Shown here one piece after another: positions 42,888 through 53,206 of a stretch of DNA of 64,000 nt. The position numbers were made by a program, and so were the translations under genes. Origin of the DNA: Lachancea kluyveri NRRL Y-12651 (Eukaryota > Ascomycota > Saccharomycetes > Saccharomycetales > Saccharomycetaceae). Each line of letters opens with the position of its first letter. The stretch's first letter is position 1. Under the pieces are notes generated by a model. That model was given only the letters and a program-made list of their open reading frames with translations. It was not told the origin of the DNA and did no database searches. Location: the NCBI GenBank assembly GCA_000149225.2, contig CM000694.1, positions 1,054,001 to 1,118,000 of the forward strand, read 5' to 3'.

Positions 42888-44096
42888 TTAACTTATAAAA
42901 GTGCTTTCTACTATCGAAACCCCCTTTTCCTCACACAAATCGGAGCGCTGGCAATACTGATAAATATAAGGTTTAATTCCTACAATGTTTTCTACGACTT
43001 TTTTAACAATATTGGGCAACTCGTTCATGATGTCGTATTTGTTCACCAACTTCAAGTGATCCTCAACGAACTGATATCCGCCACCTAAGGGTATCGAGAT
43101 AGACAAAGGATAATGCCATCCATTATCCTTGTCTTTATCGGTTTCCATAAACTGGACATGGCTGCCGTTTTTCCCGGACTGCGAGTATACTGATACGATG
43201 TCACCTTTATGGGAAACACAACCAACAGTAACCGTAACGTTTCCATAATGCTCTGTAGTGGTAAACTCCATGCAGACGCTAGAAAAATTCTCACTTTGAA
43301 AACACATGAAATTCCAACTCCGAGCGGCACTATTTGGTTTTAAACCTTGCAATGCTTCAATAAACAATACAGGCGTCTGCACTAAATCGAGCTCTACTAA
43401 TTTACCATCTTTGTGATAGGAGATCATCCCGTCACATGAGCCACGGGGGGAAAAGACGTGCCTTACCTTTTTCCTCGAAGTGCTTGGGACAGACGTCGGC
43501 TTTTCAAAATAGTAGTTCGACCCGTCTGGATTGACTTTGAAACCAACACCCAACTCAACCTCTAAATTAATGTATAAATCCTGCTTATAGCCCGACTTCT
43601 TTATATCCACTCGAATGTTTAACATCCCGGTGGAACCTGCTTTACCTTGAAGCAACTCAAAAGTCACCTGTTCGCTTTCCATCCTGTATTCTGTAAACTC
43701 TTTTACTTTTTCAACTTTAAAGCTCTCCCAAATATCGATATTCTCACCGCCTTCGTCAGCTCTAAACACCTTAAAGTTTAGCTGGAAAGCATTGTAGAGC
43801 CCGCCCATCACATTGGAATACAACAACTGTATGAATCCACATCTACCGCTTTTTAGATCCGTGAAATACAAAGTTTGGGTCTCGACTCTTGTGTCGGTAC
43901 CTTTTTTTACCGCTTCCAATCCTCTGCTTAAAATGCCTGATGGGTTTAGTTTAGATAAGTGTTTGCTTGAAGATTCCTCGTATTTTTCTTGAGCACATTG
44001 CCATCTGAAATCTCTAATATTTTCGACCGTCGTAAAATTTAGGGATTCTTCAGTAACCTGTTGGACAGGTGAAAATCTTGTCTTGTCTCCCGTCAT
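42888..44096 (-). CDS. Svf1-like lipocalin-type protein (single copy of YDR222W/YLR225C)
   Basis: 402 residues from the first ATG at 44096; the open frame extends 5 codons upstream only through a TTG. S. cerevisiae YDR222W and YLR225C are about the same size and uncharacterised. The sequence shows Svf1-family features: TQTLYFTDLKSGRCGFIQLLYSNVMGG (about 72-98) like the Svf1 sGrfgFvQ.iyS block, alternating beta-strand patterns through 100-300, and RSWNFMCFQSENFSSVCMEFTT near 270. Svf1 itself is a sphingolipid/ceramide-handling protein with an N-terminal membrane-binding helix; here the N-terminus is polar without an obvious amphipathic helix. The name follows synteny (between IFH1/CRF1 and GTB1) and the biochemical role is unknown. 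Confidence 0.82.
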   Translation of the reverse strand: MTGDKTRFSPVQQVTEESLNFTTVENIRDFRWQCAQEKYEESSSKHLSKLNPSGILSRGLEAVKKGTDTRVETQTLYFTDLKSGRCGFIQLLYSNVMGGLYNAFQLNFKVFRADEGGENIDIWESFKVEKVKEFTEYRMESEQVTFELLQGKAGSTGMLNIRVDIKKSGYKQDLYINLEVELGVGFKVNPDGSNYYFEKPTSVPSTSRKKVRHVFSPRGSCDGMISYHKDGKLVELDLVQTPVLFIEALQGLKPNSAARSWNFMCFQSENFSSVCMEFTTTEHYGNVTVTVGCVSHKGDIVSVYSQSGKNGSHVQFMETDKDKDNGWHYPLSISIPLGGGYQFVEDHLKLVNKYDIMNELPNIVKKVVENIVGIKPYIYQYCQRSDLCEEKGVSIVESTFIS

Positions 44097-44606
44097 AATC
44101 CCTTTATCCAAATTTTACTGAAAACAGAAGTGCAAACTGCTATCCGTTTTTTGCACACCGGTTTATGTACTTTACCAAATCGGCAGTTAAACGACAGTTT
44201 TGTGTTGTCGCAAACTTCCTTTGTGTTATTGTTGCTGACGTCAGATAGTTGTTGAGGAAAAAAGCGAGAGCCCTGAAGATTAACAATTGTAAGAAAGCGA
44301 TAGTGCTATAAAATACGGCTTTTTCCACAGTCTCTCAGAATAGACTTGGGTTGATGCAGATGACTAAATTTCTCCTACGAAAAAGTATTTCAAGAGATGC
44401 TATACTTTAAGTCTAGAATGTTTCGGTAAGTGTGTAAATCAAAGATAAAAATAAGTGATCAGATGCTGGAACACATCATGTAAAGGATATCTTTACTAGA
44501 GGTCCTAAAATACTCATAACAGCCACTAGCTTTGCTAATATCGCAAACTTCACTGCCAGGGAGAGAACCGAGAGACCAGAAACGAAAAAAAGGAGGAAGA
44601 TACCAG
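44097..44606. other. Intergenic region upstream of the Svf1-like gene
   Basis: 510 bases between two minus-strand genes, holding the promoter of the Svf1-like gene and the GTB1 3' end. Two minus-strand frames of ~60 codons are present; one starts at GTG and the other overlaps the GTB1 3' end. Neither is credible. No RNA gene seen. Confidence 0.45.
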
Positions 44607-46694
44607 TCATAGCCATTCAGGTGGTTTATACTCGAATGTGGCATTACAACCTAACGGTCCGCTAATATCAAAAAAGTAGTTGCATTTAGTAGGCTCATGT
44701 ACGCTATGTATATGAAAGGTGCTGTTGCATCTTATAAATACTTGCGCAGACCTAGAGGGACCATTCCAGCATTTTTGACCACCGGTATATTCTAGCAGCA
44801 ATCCAGCGTTCAGATCCGGCAGGTTACCGACTAGAACCTCCTCATCACCGATTTCCGTGCCATAATTAACTAAATGGTTTAACAAATCATTATCTGATGT
44901 CTCCATCTTTAGCCTTCCAAGATAATTTTGCAAGGAAAGTTGTTTATCTAAACGAATATCTTTGAATCGACCAATACCAACGGCGTTACCTCCTTGTTTA
45001 TTTTCAGTTTGTGAAATATATCCATCTTCAGGGTTGAAACAAATACGATAAGTGTAGCCATCTAAAGTTTCTTCGAAGCAGCGGTCTTTTAAACCGCTTA
45101 GTAGTTCAAAAGTCTGATCCAAAAAAGCTTTTTCTTCGGAGTTGTTGTGAGAGCCCCTATTAACCATTTGCTGTTCTAGTTGATTCAGCTCACTTTCCAC
45201 CGTATGTATCTGTTGTTGTAGGTCATTAACAGTGCTCTCTAATGCCAATACTTGGGATCTTAGAGCTGTGCTCCCATATTCAACGTCACTTTTAATGTTG
45301 CTAATGAAATTGCGAATGTTTTGCAAATGACCCAGCAAGGAGTTACTCTCCCCTAAATCAACAGATTGAACCTGATGGGCCTTCTCTTTAATAAAATCGT
45401 CTAGCCGTTGGATTTCAGCATAGAATTTTTGGGGCACTTCAAATCCTTTTAATACTTCCGGATATTTTGTTAAAAAATTCTTGTAGGATAAAACAGCAGA
45501 CTTGACACCACTATCTTGGAAATTTACATTATAGTTTTCCGAAACGTCATTCATAAGTAAAATAAAGTAACCCAGAACATCACGTACTTGTTCCAGCTGT
45601 TCCACTTTTGTATGTATTATCGCTTTAACAAGTGAGAACTTACCAATAATACCAGCAGGCGATAATTTGGAGGTTTTTTCTACAAAGGTGGAAGGCAATT
45701 CCTCGTTCAAGTATTCGATAATTTGTTTGCGTTGCGTGACATCCAATTCGGGATCTAAATTCAATTTCCTCGACTTTTCTTCCATGACCGCAACGTATGC
45801 CTTTACATTCTTGTTAACAATCTTATCGTTCAAGTGGCGGTTATAATTTTCGACAAGATCGTCCATTATCTCAATTAGTTCTTGGTAGCTGCGGGATACA
45901 GACTCCGATTTTGAGAAAGTCGATTCAATAATGGAGCTCAAAAATGACAAATCCAATTGATCGAATTTAAATAAAACTGGATCTTCTAACTGAAGCTTTT
46001 CTTGATATGCCGACCTTGCGTTTTGCAGTAGTTCTTGATGTTCATGCAATAAATTCGATAGTTCCTCGAGTCTAATCTTTAACTGACCAACGCTTTCCTT
46101 TTTACTATCCAATGGACCTTTCTCCATTTGAACGCCGAACCTTTTCTTCAACTGATCTAAAGCTGCAGCACCTTTCTTATGCCCATTTACCTCATTAGAA
46201 ACTAGATTAATGAAACTGGCATGCAGTTCTTGACATGGGACACTCTTAGTAAAAATTTCATGCCCCTCAGCATACTCGTCAGAGCAATCACAACAATCAC
46301 AGACACCATCGTTGACCCTTGAACTAGAAATATAGCGTGGTGCAAAACCTTTATTCTTACAATAGAACCTCGTCTTAGGCCCACATGCACTGGTACCTGG
46401 CTCATCAGAGCCATCTGGACAATCACAATAATCATCATTAATTTGGGATAGATCCAACACTACGGAAGGATCATCTAGACATGCCCATTTCGTCGGCGCC
46501 GATGGCAGTGGTTCGTATAGATGCTCTAATTCTTCAGGAACACCCCTTACACCCGCGGTGATCGCAGATCTAAGAAAGTTAGCTAGAAGAAGATAGTAAA
46601 GTAGCATATTTATTAGAAACTTGGCTCCTACCAAGACGAATTCTTTACTCGATGAAAGAAACACGTTCTGATCATTCGAATTAGGGATAGACAT
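44607..46694 (-). CDS. GTB1: Glucosidase II beta subunit (ER)
   Basis: 695 residues from the first ATG (S. cerevisiae Gtb1, YDR221W, 702). Partner of Gls2/Rot2, trimming glucose from N-glycans in the ER lumen. A hydrophobic stretch at ~18-42 (MLLYYLLLANFLRSA) fits a signal sequence. Translation from the internal ATG at 46607 (Met30) would put it exactly at the N-terminus, giving 666 residues, so the start is uncertain. Two Cys-rich LDLa-like modules follow (DDYCDCPDGSDEPGTSACG; DGVCDCCDCSDEYAEG), then a long coiled-coil region (~170-530), and the C-terminal MRH lectin domain (CFEETLDGYTYRICFNPE ... GGQKCWNGPSRSAQVFIRC ... EPTKCNYFFDISGPLGC) with its Cys pairs and the conserved Gln, Arg and Tyr mannose-binding residues. 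No HDEL at the end (YKPPEWL). Confidence 0.93.
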   Translation of the reverse strand: MSIPNSNDQNVFLSSSKEFVLVGAKFLINMLLYYLLLANFLRSAITAGVRGVPEELEHLYEPLPSAPTKWACLDDPSVVLDLSQINDDYCDCPDGSDEPGTSACGPKTRFYCKNKGFAPRYISSSRVNDGVCDCCDCSDEYAEGHEIFTKSVPCQELHASFINLVSNEVNGHKKGAAALDQLKKRFGVQMEKGPLDSKKESVGQLKIRLEELSNLLHEHQELLQNARSAYQEKLQLEDPVLFKFDQLDLSFLSSIIESTFSKSESVSRSYQELIEIMDDLVENYNRHLNDKIVNKNVKAYVAVMEEKSRKLNLDPELDVTQRKQIIEYLNEELPSTFVEKTSKLSPAGIIGKFSLVKAIIHTKVEQLEQVRDVLGYFILLMNDVSENYNVNFQDSGVKSAVLSYKNFLTKYPEVLKGFEVPQKFYAEIQRLDDFIKEKAHQVQSVDLGESNSLLGHLQNIRNFISNIKSDVEYGSTALRSQVLALESTVNDLQQQIHTVESELNQLEQQMVNRGSHNNSEEKAFLDQTFELLSGLKDRCFEETLDGYTYRICFNPEDGYISQTENKQGGNAVGIGRFKDIRLDKQLSLQNYLGRLKMETSDNDLLNHLVNYGTEIGDEEVLVGNLPDLNAGLLLEYTGGQKCWNGPSRSAQVFIRCNSTFHIHSVHEPTKCNYFFDISGPLGCNATFEYKPPEWL

Positions 46695-47136
46695 TTATTT
46701 CGTATATAATGATTTTTAAAACATGAACAATACCAGTTACACAACCGCTTGTCTTCTCTATGAAGCCCCAAGCAGGTCCCACTATCTCATAGTATAAAAC
46801 CTAGTCATATGATACTGTTCTAAGCACTCGTCTTTCTTTTTCTATCGACATACGAGCTATATCATTTATTCACGTGACAGAAGAGCCTGATTAGGAAATG
46901 CCCAAACAAAAATTTTCATCATCGGATTAATCTTCAATCTACAATTGGTGTCAAGGGTTCCAAATAAAAAGGAGTAAAAACTGTGACATATTGATCCCTA
47001 ATCAGTAAGAGCGAATCCAGGTGTTGAAAATAAAAACAAGAAATCACACTTTATTCTTGGATAAGGTAGCTTTAATTTTCTAGAGGGAAAAACAAAATAG
47101 AATAGGGAACAGAAAGACACAACGAGGGTGCCAGAC
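46695..47136. other. Divergent promoter region GTB1/F-box gene
   Basis: 442 bases between two starts. A CACGTG box lies at 46871-46876 (ttcacgtgac). AT-rich, no ORF with a start of its own. Confidence 0.5.
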
Positions 47137-48564
47137 ATGGAACAATGCCATTTAGAAAGTGTCAAATCATTTGATAAACTTCCTTTGAACATAATATTTA
47201 GAGTTTTGTTCTACTTGGACTTCCAGGATCTATATAACGTTTCACAAACGTGCAGGACCTTGCGAATATTGAGTAATGAAAGTATGACATACCATAGAAA
47301 GCTAAAGGAGGCCAACTCAAAGAACTGGTGGACAAAAAGATTGCTTTTCGATTTCTTTAATGTGATGGACGGCAAAAGACACGTTTTGGATCAGATATCT
47401 CTGAGGAAAATTTCTGTGATTAATGCTTTGAGGAGAGTTCAAGAGAAATTGCAGTTAGGGTCTGACGAGAAAATTATTATGCTCGATTACCACCCAAATG
47501 TAATAGAAGAGATTGATTTAAACGAACAGGCTATTGAAGATGAACAAAACCCCAGTCAGCTTATTCCGGAAAACAATTCAGATTACGATGAAGAGCTCTC
47601 TGGCGAAGAAGACGGCTATGAATGCGATGATAGTGATATTACAGTAAGCATGCCAGAGACACCACCAAAATACACCGCCAACAATCCGTTCATAATTGGT
47701 ACAAACTCGAAAAAAAGAAATGACAAACTTGACAAGGAAGGATTGACCTACATTAAAATCCTCCAGGGTTTCCATAAAATCGCCACAAATAGTCATAAGA
47801 AACCACATCACAAGGTACGCATTGAGGAGGAATTAGATAACCCTTATCAAAATGCAGAGGTCATGACACCAACGAAATCTAACAATACCTCCACAGTTTC
47901 ATTAACCCCGGTTGTCTCTATCCAAAATATTCTCACAGAGGTTAACAGAACCCCAGAATACCCTGATGTGAACTCACCTGACTCTTATGACCACTCGAGA
48001 TCAACAAGTTCCGTGTTCTCAGATATACCAAAACTCACAGAACGTGTGTGGTCGTTTGGTTGCGAACTAGAACACCTGTCACATGTAAGTAACGACTCAG
48101 ATTCTAGTTCATCCGAGTTTATTAAACAATTACAGAAATCAAAAAAGGTAAAAGACAAGAAGTTCTTGTATGAAAAGCTCATGGCTAAAAACCAAGAAAA
48201 GCAAATGTCTCCCCCCACAAGGAATAAGGAACTAAGTTATGCTTCTTTAAAGGCACCTGGAATGGTGGATCAGGAGGAACTTTACAACGACAAAAGGAGA
48301 ATATCACAGAAATATCTCGAAGAGTTGGAGAGGTGTAACTCGCCGTCTGTTCCACCTAATGCCAACTTGGAAGATCTTCATCAGCTGGATCCAGGTAAAC
48401 ATCTATCCAAGTATAAAGACCATGTGGAATCTAGTCATGACTTTAAACTTGAAAATAATGAACTGCAGAAGGAAAAGACTAGAAAAACTACTAGAACTCC
48501 CCACAGAAGAAAGCTGAAGGCTTTTGTCACTGATGGTAACAGAATCTGTTACGAAAAACTTTAA
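47137..48564 (+). CDS. MFB1: F-box protein, single copy of MFB1/UCC1
   Basis: 475 residues from the first ATG at 47137 (MEQCHLESV); the frame is open three codons upstream through a GTG only. S. cerevisiae has two descendants: Mfb1 (YDR219C, 465 residues, mitochondria-associated, no clear SCF role) and Ucc1 (YLR224W, SCF subunit that targets citrate synthase Cit2). The F-box is at about 9-50 (FDKLPLNIIFRVLFYLDFQDLYNVSQTCRTL). The next ~60 residues are conserved helices (NWWTKRLLFDFFNVMDGK). The remainder is acidic and disordered (DEELSGEEDGYECDDSD), with a basic C-terminus RKTTRTPHRRKLKAFV. Length and layout fit Mfb1 better than Ucc1; which of the two functions it has cannot be told. Confidence 0.85.
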   Translation: MEQCHLESVKSFDKLPLNIIFRVLFYLDFQDLYNVSQTCRTLRILSNESMTYHRKLKEANSKNWWTKRLLFDFFNVMDGKRHVLDQISLRKISVINALRRVQEKLQLGSDEKIIMLDYHPNVIEEIDLNEQAIEDEQNPSQLIPENNSDYDEELSGEEDGYECDDSDITVSMPETPPKYTANNPFIIGTNSKKRNDKLDKEGLTYIKILQGFHKIATNSHKKPHHKVRIEEELDNPYQNAEVMTPTKSNNTSTVSLTPVVSIQNILTEVNRTPEYPDVNSPDSYDHSRSTSSVFSDIPKLTERVWSFGCELEHLSHVSNDSDSSSSEFIKQLQKSKKVKDKKFLYEKLMAKNQEKQMSPPTRNKELSYASLKAPGMVDQEELYNDKRRISQKYLEELERCNSPSVPPNANLEDLHQLDPGKHLSKYKDHVESSHDFKLENNELQKEKTRKTTRTPHRRKLKAFVTDGNRICYEKL

Positions 48565-48856
48565 TGAATACTACGAACAAAAAAAAAATAAACCCCACAA
48601 AAAACGGACCTTAATAGCATACTGTTTCTTCTGTAGATAATTAACTCACTTATCGATAATGAAATGTTCTGTAACAATATGAATAACTCTAATACTATTA
48701 GAAGTGTTCCAAGAGCTCATCTTAAAATAGTCTTACCCGGATATCCGGTGCTCAAAGTTTTTCAGGATTTTGAGCCGCTTTTTAACATGGTTCAAGCTTC
48801 TTGCAAACATCCTGAATAAATTAAAAGTTTTCCAACCATCGTGCTAGACCAGTGAT

Positions 48857-50011
48857 ATGCCCCTATCTTCAGAATCTAGTCAACCCAAAACGTCCCAAGA
48901 ACGAAATGGCTTCAACGCCAGAACATTATGGCCAGATATGATCAAAACACCAACCAACCAATGGATATACAGCTGCAAAGAAATTGTGGACAGGCTTGGG
49001 ACCGACCCTCATGCAGCTCACGATACAAAGAGAAGAATGGAGAAATGTCTAATGTATTTTTATGTAATGAGGAAGAATTTGAAACTTTTCGACCACACTT
49101 ACACAGCCGCCTGTATTTTATTTTTTCGCTACTGGTCTATCTATGAATTGCCACCCTCTGTTCCCGATTGCATCCATTTGGCACAATCATTATTAGTAAC
49201 TGCCTGCAAAACAGTAGAAAATAATAGGCCGATTGATGTATTTGTAAAGGCTACATGCGAATTTTTGATGAAAGACACATTAATTTCCAGAGGTAGACAG
49301 AATATGGAGAAGCTGAAATGGGATGTCAGGGACAAGCTGGTAACTTACGAAAAACAAGTGTTATGCCAACTTGGCTTTGATTTGAACTTGGAAAATCCTA
49401 AAGAACTAATTGAAGAAATTTTCAGTGGCTTCTATAGATACAACAGGGACTACGACATGAACGAAGAGTTTAAGAAGATTTTTCCTAGAATAATCCAAGA
49501 AGCGCGCAGTTTCATAATACAGGCAGGAACGCAACCCGTTTCATTACTATGTGATGGTTACACATTCACTGCATTGGCACTTGTATTTTGTGGGCTACAG
49601 CATAAAAAGACCTTAGATAAGAGTTTCAGATTTCCAAAAAACTTTTTTCGTGAAAGGTTCCCTATAAGGGTTAACTCTCAAAAGTTTGTGGACCTATTTA
49701 TGGATTACAGAATTTTGGAAACTAACTTTTTCGAATTAAAGAGTAATAAGAAGGAAAAACTAGAGATAACAGTGGAAGAAATCGAAGGTTTAATAGAAGA
49801 AGAAACATTCGAAGAAGAAGAATTAGATTTTGCTCAATACAGCTATGAGAGTATGAAAGATGGTAAGGTTAGACAGGAACTGTTGGATCATACAGACGCT
49901 AAAATAACAGATCTTTACAACAAAGCTGTGGTAGCCAGCAAAGAATTGAAAAAGAGGACAGCAGAGGGTGTCTCGACTTCGGGAAATGCCCAAAAGAAAA
50001 GAAAAGTTTAG
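48857..50011 (+). CDS. BUR2: Cyclin Bur2, partner of the Bur1 CDK
   Basis: 384 residues (S. cerevisiae Bur2, YLR226W, 395). Activates Bur1 kinase (the P-TEFb-like CDK9 of yeast), which phosphorylates Spt5 and promotes elongation and histone modification. Cyclin box at ~50-170 ([71 protein letters not shown]) and a second cyclin fold to ~250 ([20 protein letters not shown]). The C-terminal tail is acidic ([12 protein letters not shown]) and ends in a basic KKRKV-type nuclear localisation signal. Start ATG at 48857, 292 bases after the F-box gene on the same strand. Confidence 0.92.
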   Translation: MPLSSESSQPKTSQERNGFNARTLWPDMIKTPTNQWIYSCKEIVDRLGTDPHAAHDTKRRMEKCLMYFYVMRKNLKLFDHTYTAACILFFRYWSIYELPPSVPDCIHLAQSLLVTACKTVENNRPIDVFVKATCEFLMKDTLISRGRQNMEKLKWDVRDKLVTYEKQVLCQLGFDLNLENPKELIEEIFSGFYRYNRDYDMNEEFKKIFPRIIQEARSFIIQAGTQPVSLLCDGYTFTALALVFCGLQHKKTLDKSFRFPKNFFRERFPIRVNSQKFVDLFMDYRILETNFFELKSNKKEKLEITVEEIEGLIEEETFEEEELDFAQYSYESMKDGKVRQELLDHTDAKITDLYNKAVVASKELKKRTAEGVSTSGNAQKKRKV

Positions 50012-50101
50012 TGTTATACAAGCCCGACGTACTTTGAAATAAAATACTGCTTAAATTTAGAGAGAACATCTTTTATTTTTCTTTTATTTCACACTGTTTT
50101 T

Positions 50102-50293
50102 ATGTCGTTTTTCCGCCGCCACTTCAGAGCATACACAGTAGTGTCACAAAAATTGTATTACTTGTTGAAATTCAAAGAAGGTTTTGGGGTTTTTGTACTT
50201 ATAGAAGGATTTTCAAACCACAAGAGGTTTCTCCTTTTTTTTTATTATTCTATTCGCAGTAGAGAAAAGAAGATATACAGTCAAGGAGGATAA
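50102..50293 (+). other. 63-codon upstream frame in the septin leader region
   Basis: An ATG-started frame that stops at 50291-50293, two bases before the septin ATG at 50296. The residues are basic and aromatic with no motif. If the transcript starts early enough this could act as an upstream ORF; otherwise it is chance. Confidence 0.25.
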
Positions 50294-50295
50294 AT

Positions 50296-51690
50296 ATGAG
50301 CAATCAAGAACATTCATTGCAAAACGGCCACAACTATCATATTCTCACTGCCGAAGAGATTCGTCGCCGTAAAAATGTCAAGAGAGGCATTCAATTTTGT
50401 ATTTTTGTGCTAGGTGAAGCAGGCACAGGAAAAAGCACTTTTTTGAATAACTTGTGTAATAGAGACGTTTTTTCCACTTCTAAAGAAGATAAAGTTTCGG
50501 AGCCCTCGGATGACCACCTGATCTCAGATCTAGAGATACTAAGCCATCAAGTTCAGCTTCAAGAAGACAACTCTACCCCAATTACTTTAAATATTGTGTT
50601 GGCTCCCGGATTAGGCGACAATATTGACAACACCAATGGGCCTTCTCAGGTAGTAAACTACTTAAAGGCCCAATTTGACAATATTTTGAATGAGGAGGTT
50701 AGAATTAAAAGGAGTAAGAGAACTACTGACACAAGACCACACGTTTGCTTGTACTTCATCAGGGCAACATCTAAAGGTCTAAGAGAATTTGACATACAGT
50801 TGATGCAGGAGCTATGTCATATGGTTAATATTGTTCCCATTATTAGTAAAGCTGACATGCTAACAGACGATGAGTTGAAGTTAAACAAGAAATTAATTAT
50901 GGCCGACATCAAAGCCAATCATATAAAAGTTTACGATTTTGGTGATGACAAACTTGAAGATACATTGATGATGAGTGAAGACCGGAGTAACAGTGATAAT
51001 GAAATTGAAGTGCCTGCCGAAACTGTGGAGAACAATAACGGAAATGGAATTGCTTTCTACAGCATCGCAAATACCACCAGTACTCCAGCGGTTGACTCGT
51101 ACACAAAAATAAAAGATATGCTCCCCTTTGCAGTAATCAGTAGCAAGGATAAGAAAATGTACCCAGATGGAGAAGTCTACCATTTCAGAAAGTATCCATG
51201 GGGTGAAGTTACTGTAGAAGATAGGAACAGCTCTGATTTTATATACTTGAAGAGCATCTTACTAGGATCACATTTACAAGACTTTAAAGAATCAACCCAC
51301 AACGTCCTTTACGAAAATTACAGAACTAATAAATTGTTGGCTAATAACGCAATCCCGGGGTCTTCGGAATGTACGAACGATAATGAGCATCATAAGTCTT
51401 ATGCATTGGCAGAAAGTTTTATGAGCTCCATGCCAGGTACAGATATTGGAACTTCAAAATCTGAAGCTGATGTCCAAAGGGTTACTTCTAACTACAGTGA
51501 AAAGAATTCCAACCCACCTTCACAAGGTACCACTGTGAAAGAGCAGCTAGTGCTGCGCGAACTTGAGGAAAAGGATAAGTTAATTGAAAACTACCAAAAG
51601 AAATTGGAAGACCTACAACAGTTATTGAGAGATGTTCAAACCAACTCGCAGGGTTCATTTCTTCAAGCCAAGGGAATTCCAAGTAGCTAA
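50296..51690 (+). CDS. SPR28: Divergent septin, Spr28-like
   Basis: 464 residues (S. cerevisiae Spr28, YDR218C, 423, sporulation-specific). Septins are GTP-binding filament proteins; Spr28 acts with Spr3 at the prospore membrane. Septin domain ~30-350: G1 loop GEAGTGKST (40-48), G4 ISKADML (~190), and later septin-unique elements (KYPWGEVTVEDRNSSDFIYLK, LLGSHLQDFKESTHNVLYENYR). The G3 site, normally DTPGFGD, reads LAPGLGD (102-108): the Mg-coordinating Asp is replaced by Leu, suggesting weak or no GTP hydrolysis. An insertion of ~45 polar residues lies at ~220-265. A C-terminal coiled coil (ELEEKDKLIENYQKKLEDLQ) ends the protein. Expression in sporulation is inferred. Confidence 0.88.
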   Translation: MSNQEHSLQNGHNYHILTAEEIRRRKNVKRGIQFCIFVLGEAGTGKSTFLNNLCNRDVFSTSKEDKVSEPSDDHLISDLEILSHQVQLQEDNSTPITLNIVLAPGLGDNIDNTNGPSQVVNYLKAQFDNILNEEVRIKRSKRTTDTRPHVCLYFIRATSKGLREFDIQLMQELCHMVNIVPIISKADMLTDDELKLNKKLIMADIKANHIKVYDFGDDKLEDTLMMSEDRSNSDNEIEVPAETVENNNGNGIAFYSIANTTSTPAVDSYTKIKDMLPFAVISSKDKKMYPDGEVYHFRKYPWGEVTVEDRNSSDFIYLKSILLGSHLQDFKESTHNVLYENYRTNKLLANNAIPGSSECTNDNEHHKSYALAESFMSSMPGTDIGTSKSEADVQRVTSNYSEKNSNPPSQGTTVKEQLVLRELEEKDKLIENYQKKLEDLQQLLRDVQTNSQGSFLQAKGIPSS

Positions 51691-51758
51691 TTTCGCGGGC
51701 CGAGTTTACAAAGCGAATTATAAGTAGAACTGAAATATATTGATTTCATATTTTATAA

Positions 51759-53206
51759 TTATTTTTGTCCTGATAAAGCAACTTTCACGTTTAAATCACT
51801 AGTATGAGTAACGACTTCGGATACAAGCGATTCAAGCTCAGCAGGCAACGCACCCTGGTTATCCAAAAAGCAGTTCTGCCAATACGCGATCCAACCCAAT
51901 GCTAATATCCATTGGTGTTGAGAATATTCTTCATAAACCCTACTGGCACCATACAATTTTTTTTTTGCTCTCAATTTCAATGAGCTTAGAAACATTGACA
52001 ATTCATGGCTGTGTTCGTGCTGGGATTCTTCGTAAACTTCATCTACCATAATAATATTTCCGCTTGGAATTTTCACTAATATTTGGGGACATTGTAAATA
52101 AAAAGCATGCGTAGTCAATCGTAGTGTTTTTGACTCTTTTATAACGCGTTCGACTAGATCCAAGCAATTGTTTGAAAGTTCTTCGACGAGGTTGTTTTGC
52201 ACAAATGTGTCAGGTAACATCTTTTTGTAATATAACCTTAAGTTGTAAAAAAATGATATTGGTTCTAGATGAATACCTCCATACAATATTAGCCCAGTAA
52301 GAATCTTATCCATGCAATATAATATGCTCCCATCACCTTCCAATTTTAGGGTAGATGCCAAGATATACTTACGGATCATGCTGTCAACATGACTTCTAGT
52401 GGGGCGTACACCAAAGTCATTGTTACCAGGAAAATGTTCAAACTCAAGTATGGAACCATCCAAAATCGATATTGCTTCCTCTATTTCTCCTATCACTGAA
52501 AATAGTTGGTCCAACATGTAACAATCTAATTCATCGATGCAACCTAATACTGATGGTTCAGTACAGTCCAAGACATTTGTCAAAATACCCTCAAGTATAT
52601 CTAGGCGATTGACCTTAATTTCTGTGCCAGCTATGTTCTTGACCATCCGACCTGAATTAAAGTCATAAACTAGAGCCCTTGCGCATAATAGAGACAATGA
52701 CCGTTCGTAATCCAACGTAAGCATGAACTGAAAATTCATACAGCTCGGACTCTTCCTACATTCATGAATAAACTGTAAGATCCATCTAAAACCGAAAAAT
52801 GCGCTCCCGTACTCTTGGTCGAAGTAATATAAAAAAGTAATCAGTGCTTTTACCAATAAGATCGAGTAAGTTTTTGATTCTAGTGTTTTCTCATCATAAA
52901 TTTCCTTTTTAGCTAAGCTTTTAACCAAGTACTTCGGCTCAACTTCAAGATCGATCTCGGGATGTAGAAAGATTTCTTCTTCCAACATCTTCGTAAGTAA
53001 AAGTCTTGAACTGTTGGTCTTTCCGAGTAAGGAATTGAAGCAATCGACAGGCGCGAGAGATATAATCATTTCAAATAATTTTTCCCATAGTATAATTGAG
53101 TCACCATAGTTCTGTCCAAGTCCGCTTAACTGTAAGATTTCTCTAAGTGTATCAATTTGAGTTTGAAAATATTTCTTCAAATGTATAAAAGTAGGTATTG
53201 ACTTTT
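51759..53206 (-). CDS. ADY4: Ady4-like spindle-pole protein (main exon; start uncertain)
   Basis: Open frame of 482 codons; S. cerevisiae Ady4 (YLR227C), a meiotic outer-plaque component of the spindle pole body, has 493 residues. I identify it by position (after BUR2, converging on the septin gene, next to RAD9) and by length rather than by a motif I know. The protein is largely helical and rich in Leu, without membrane segments or known domains. There is no ATG in frame before Met at 53069, yet the sequence upstream of that Met (for example LKKYFQTQIDTLREILQLSG) reads like normal coding sequence, and the frame runs back to a pyrimidine-rich tract ending CAG at 53207. This suggests a 3' splice site and a short 5' exon (see the next entry). 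Without an intron the protein would have to start at 53069 (436 residues). Confidence 0.65.
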
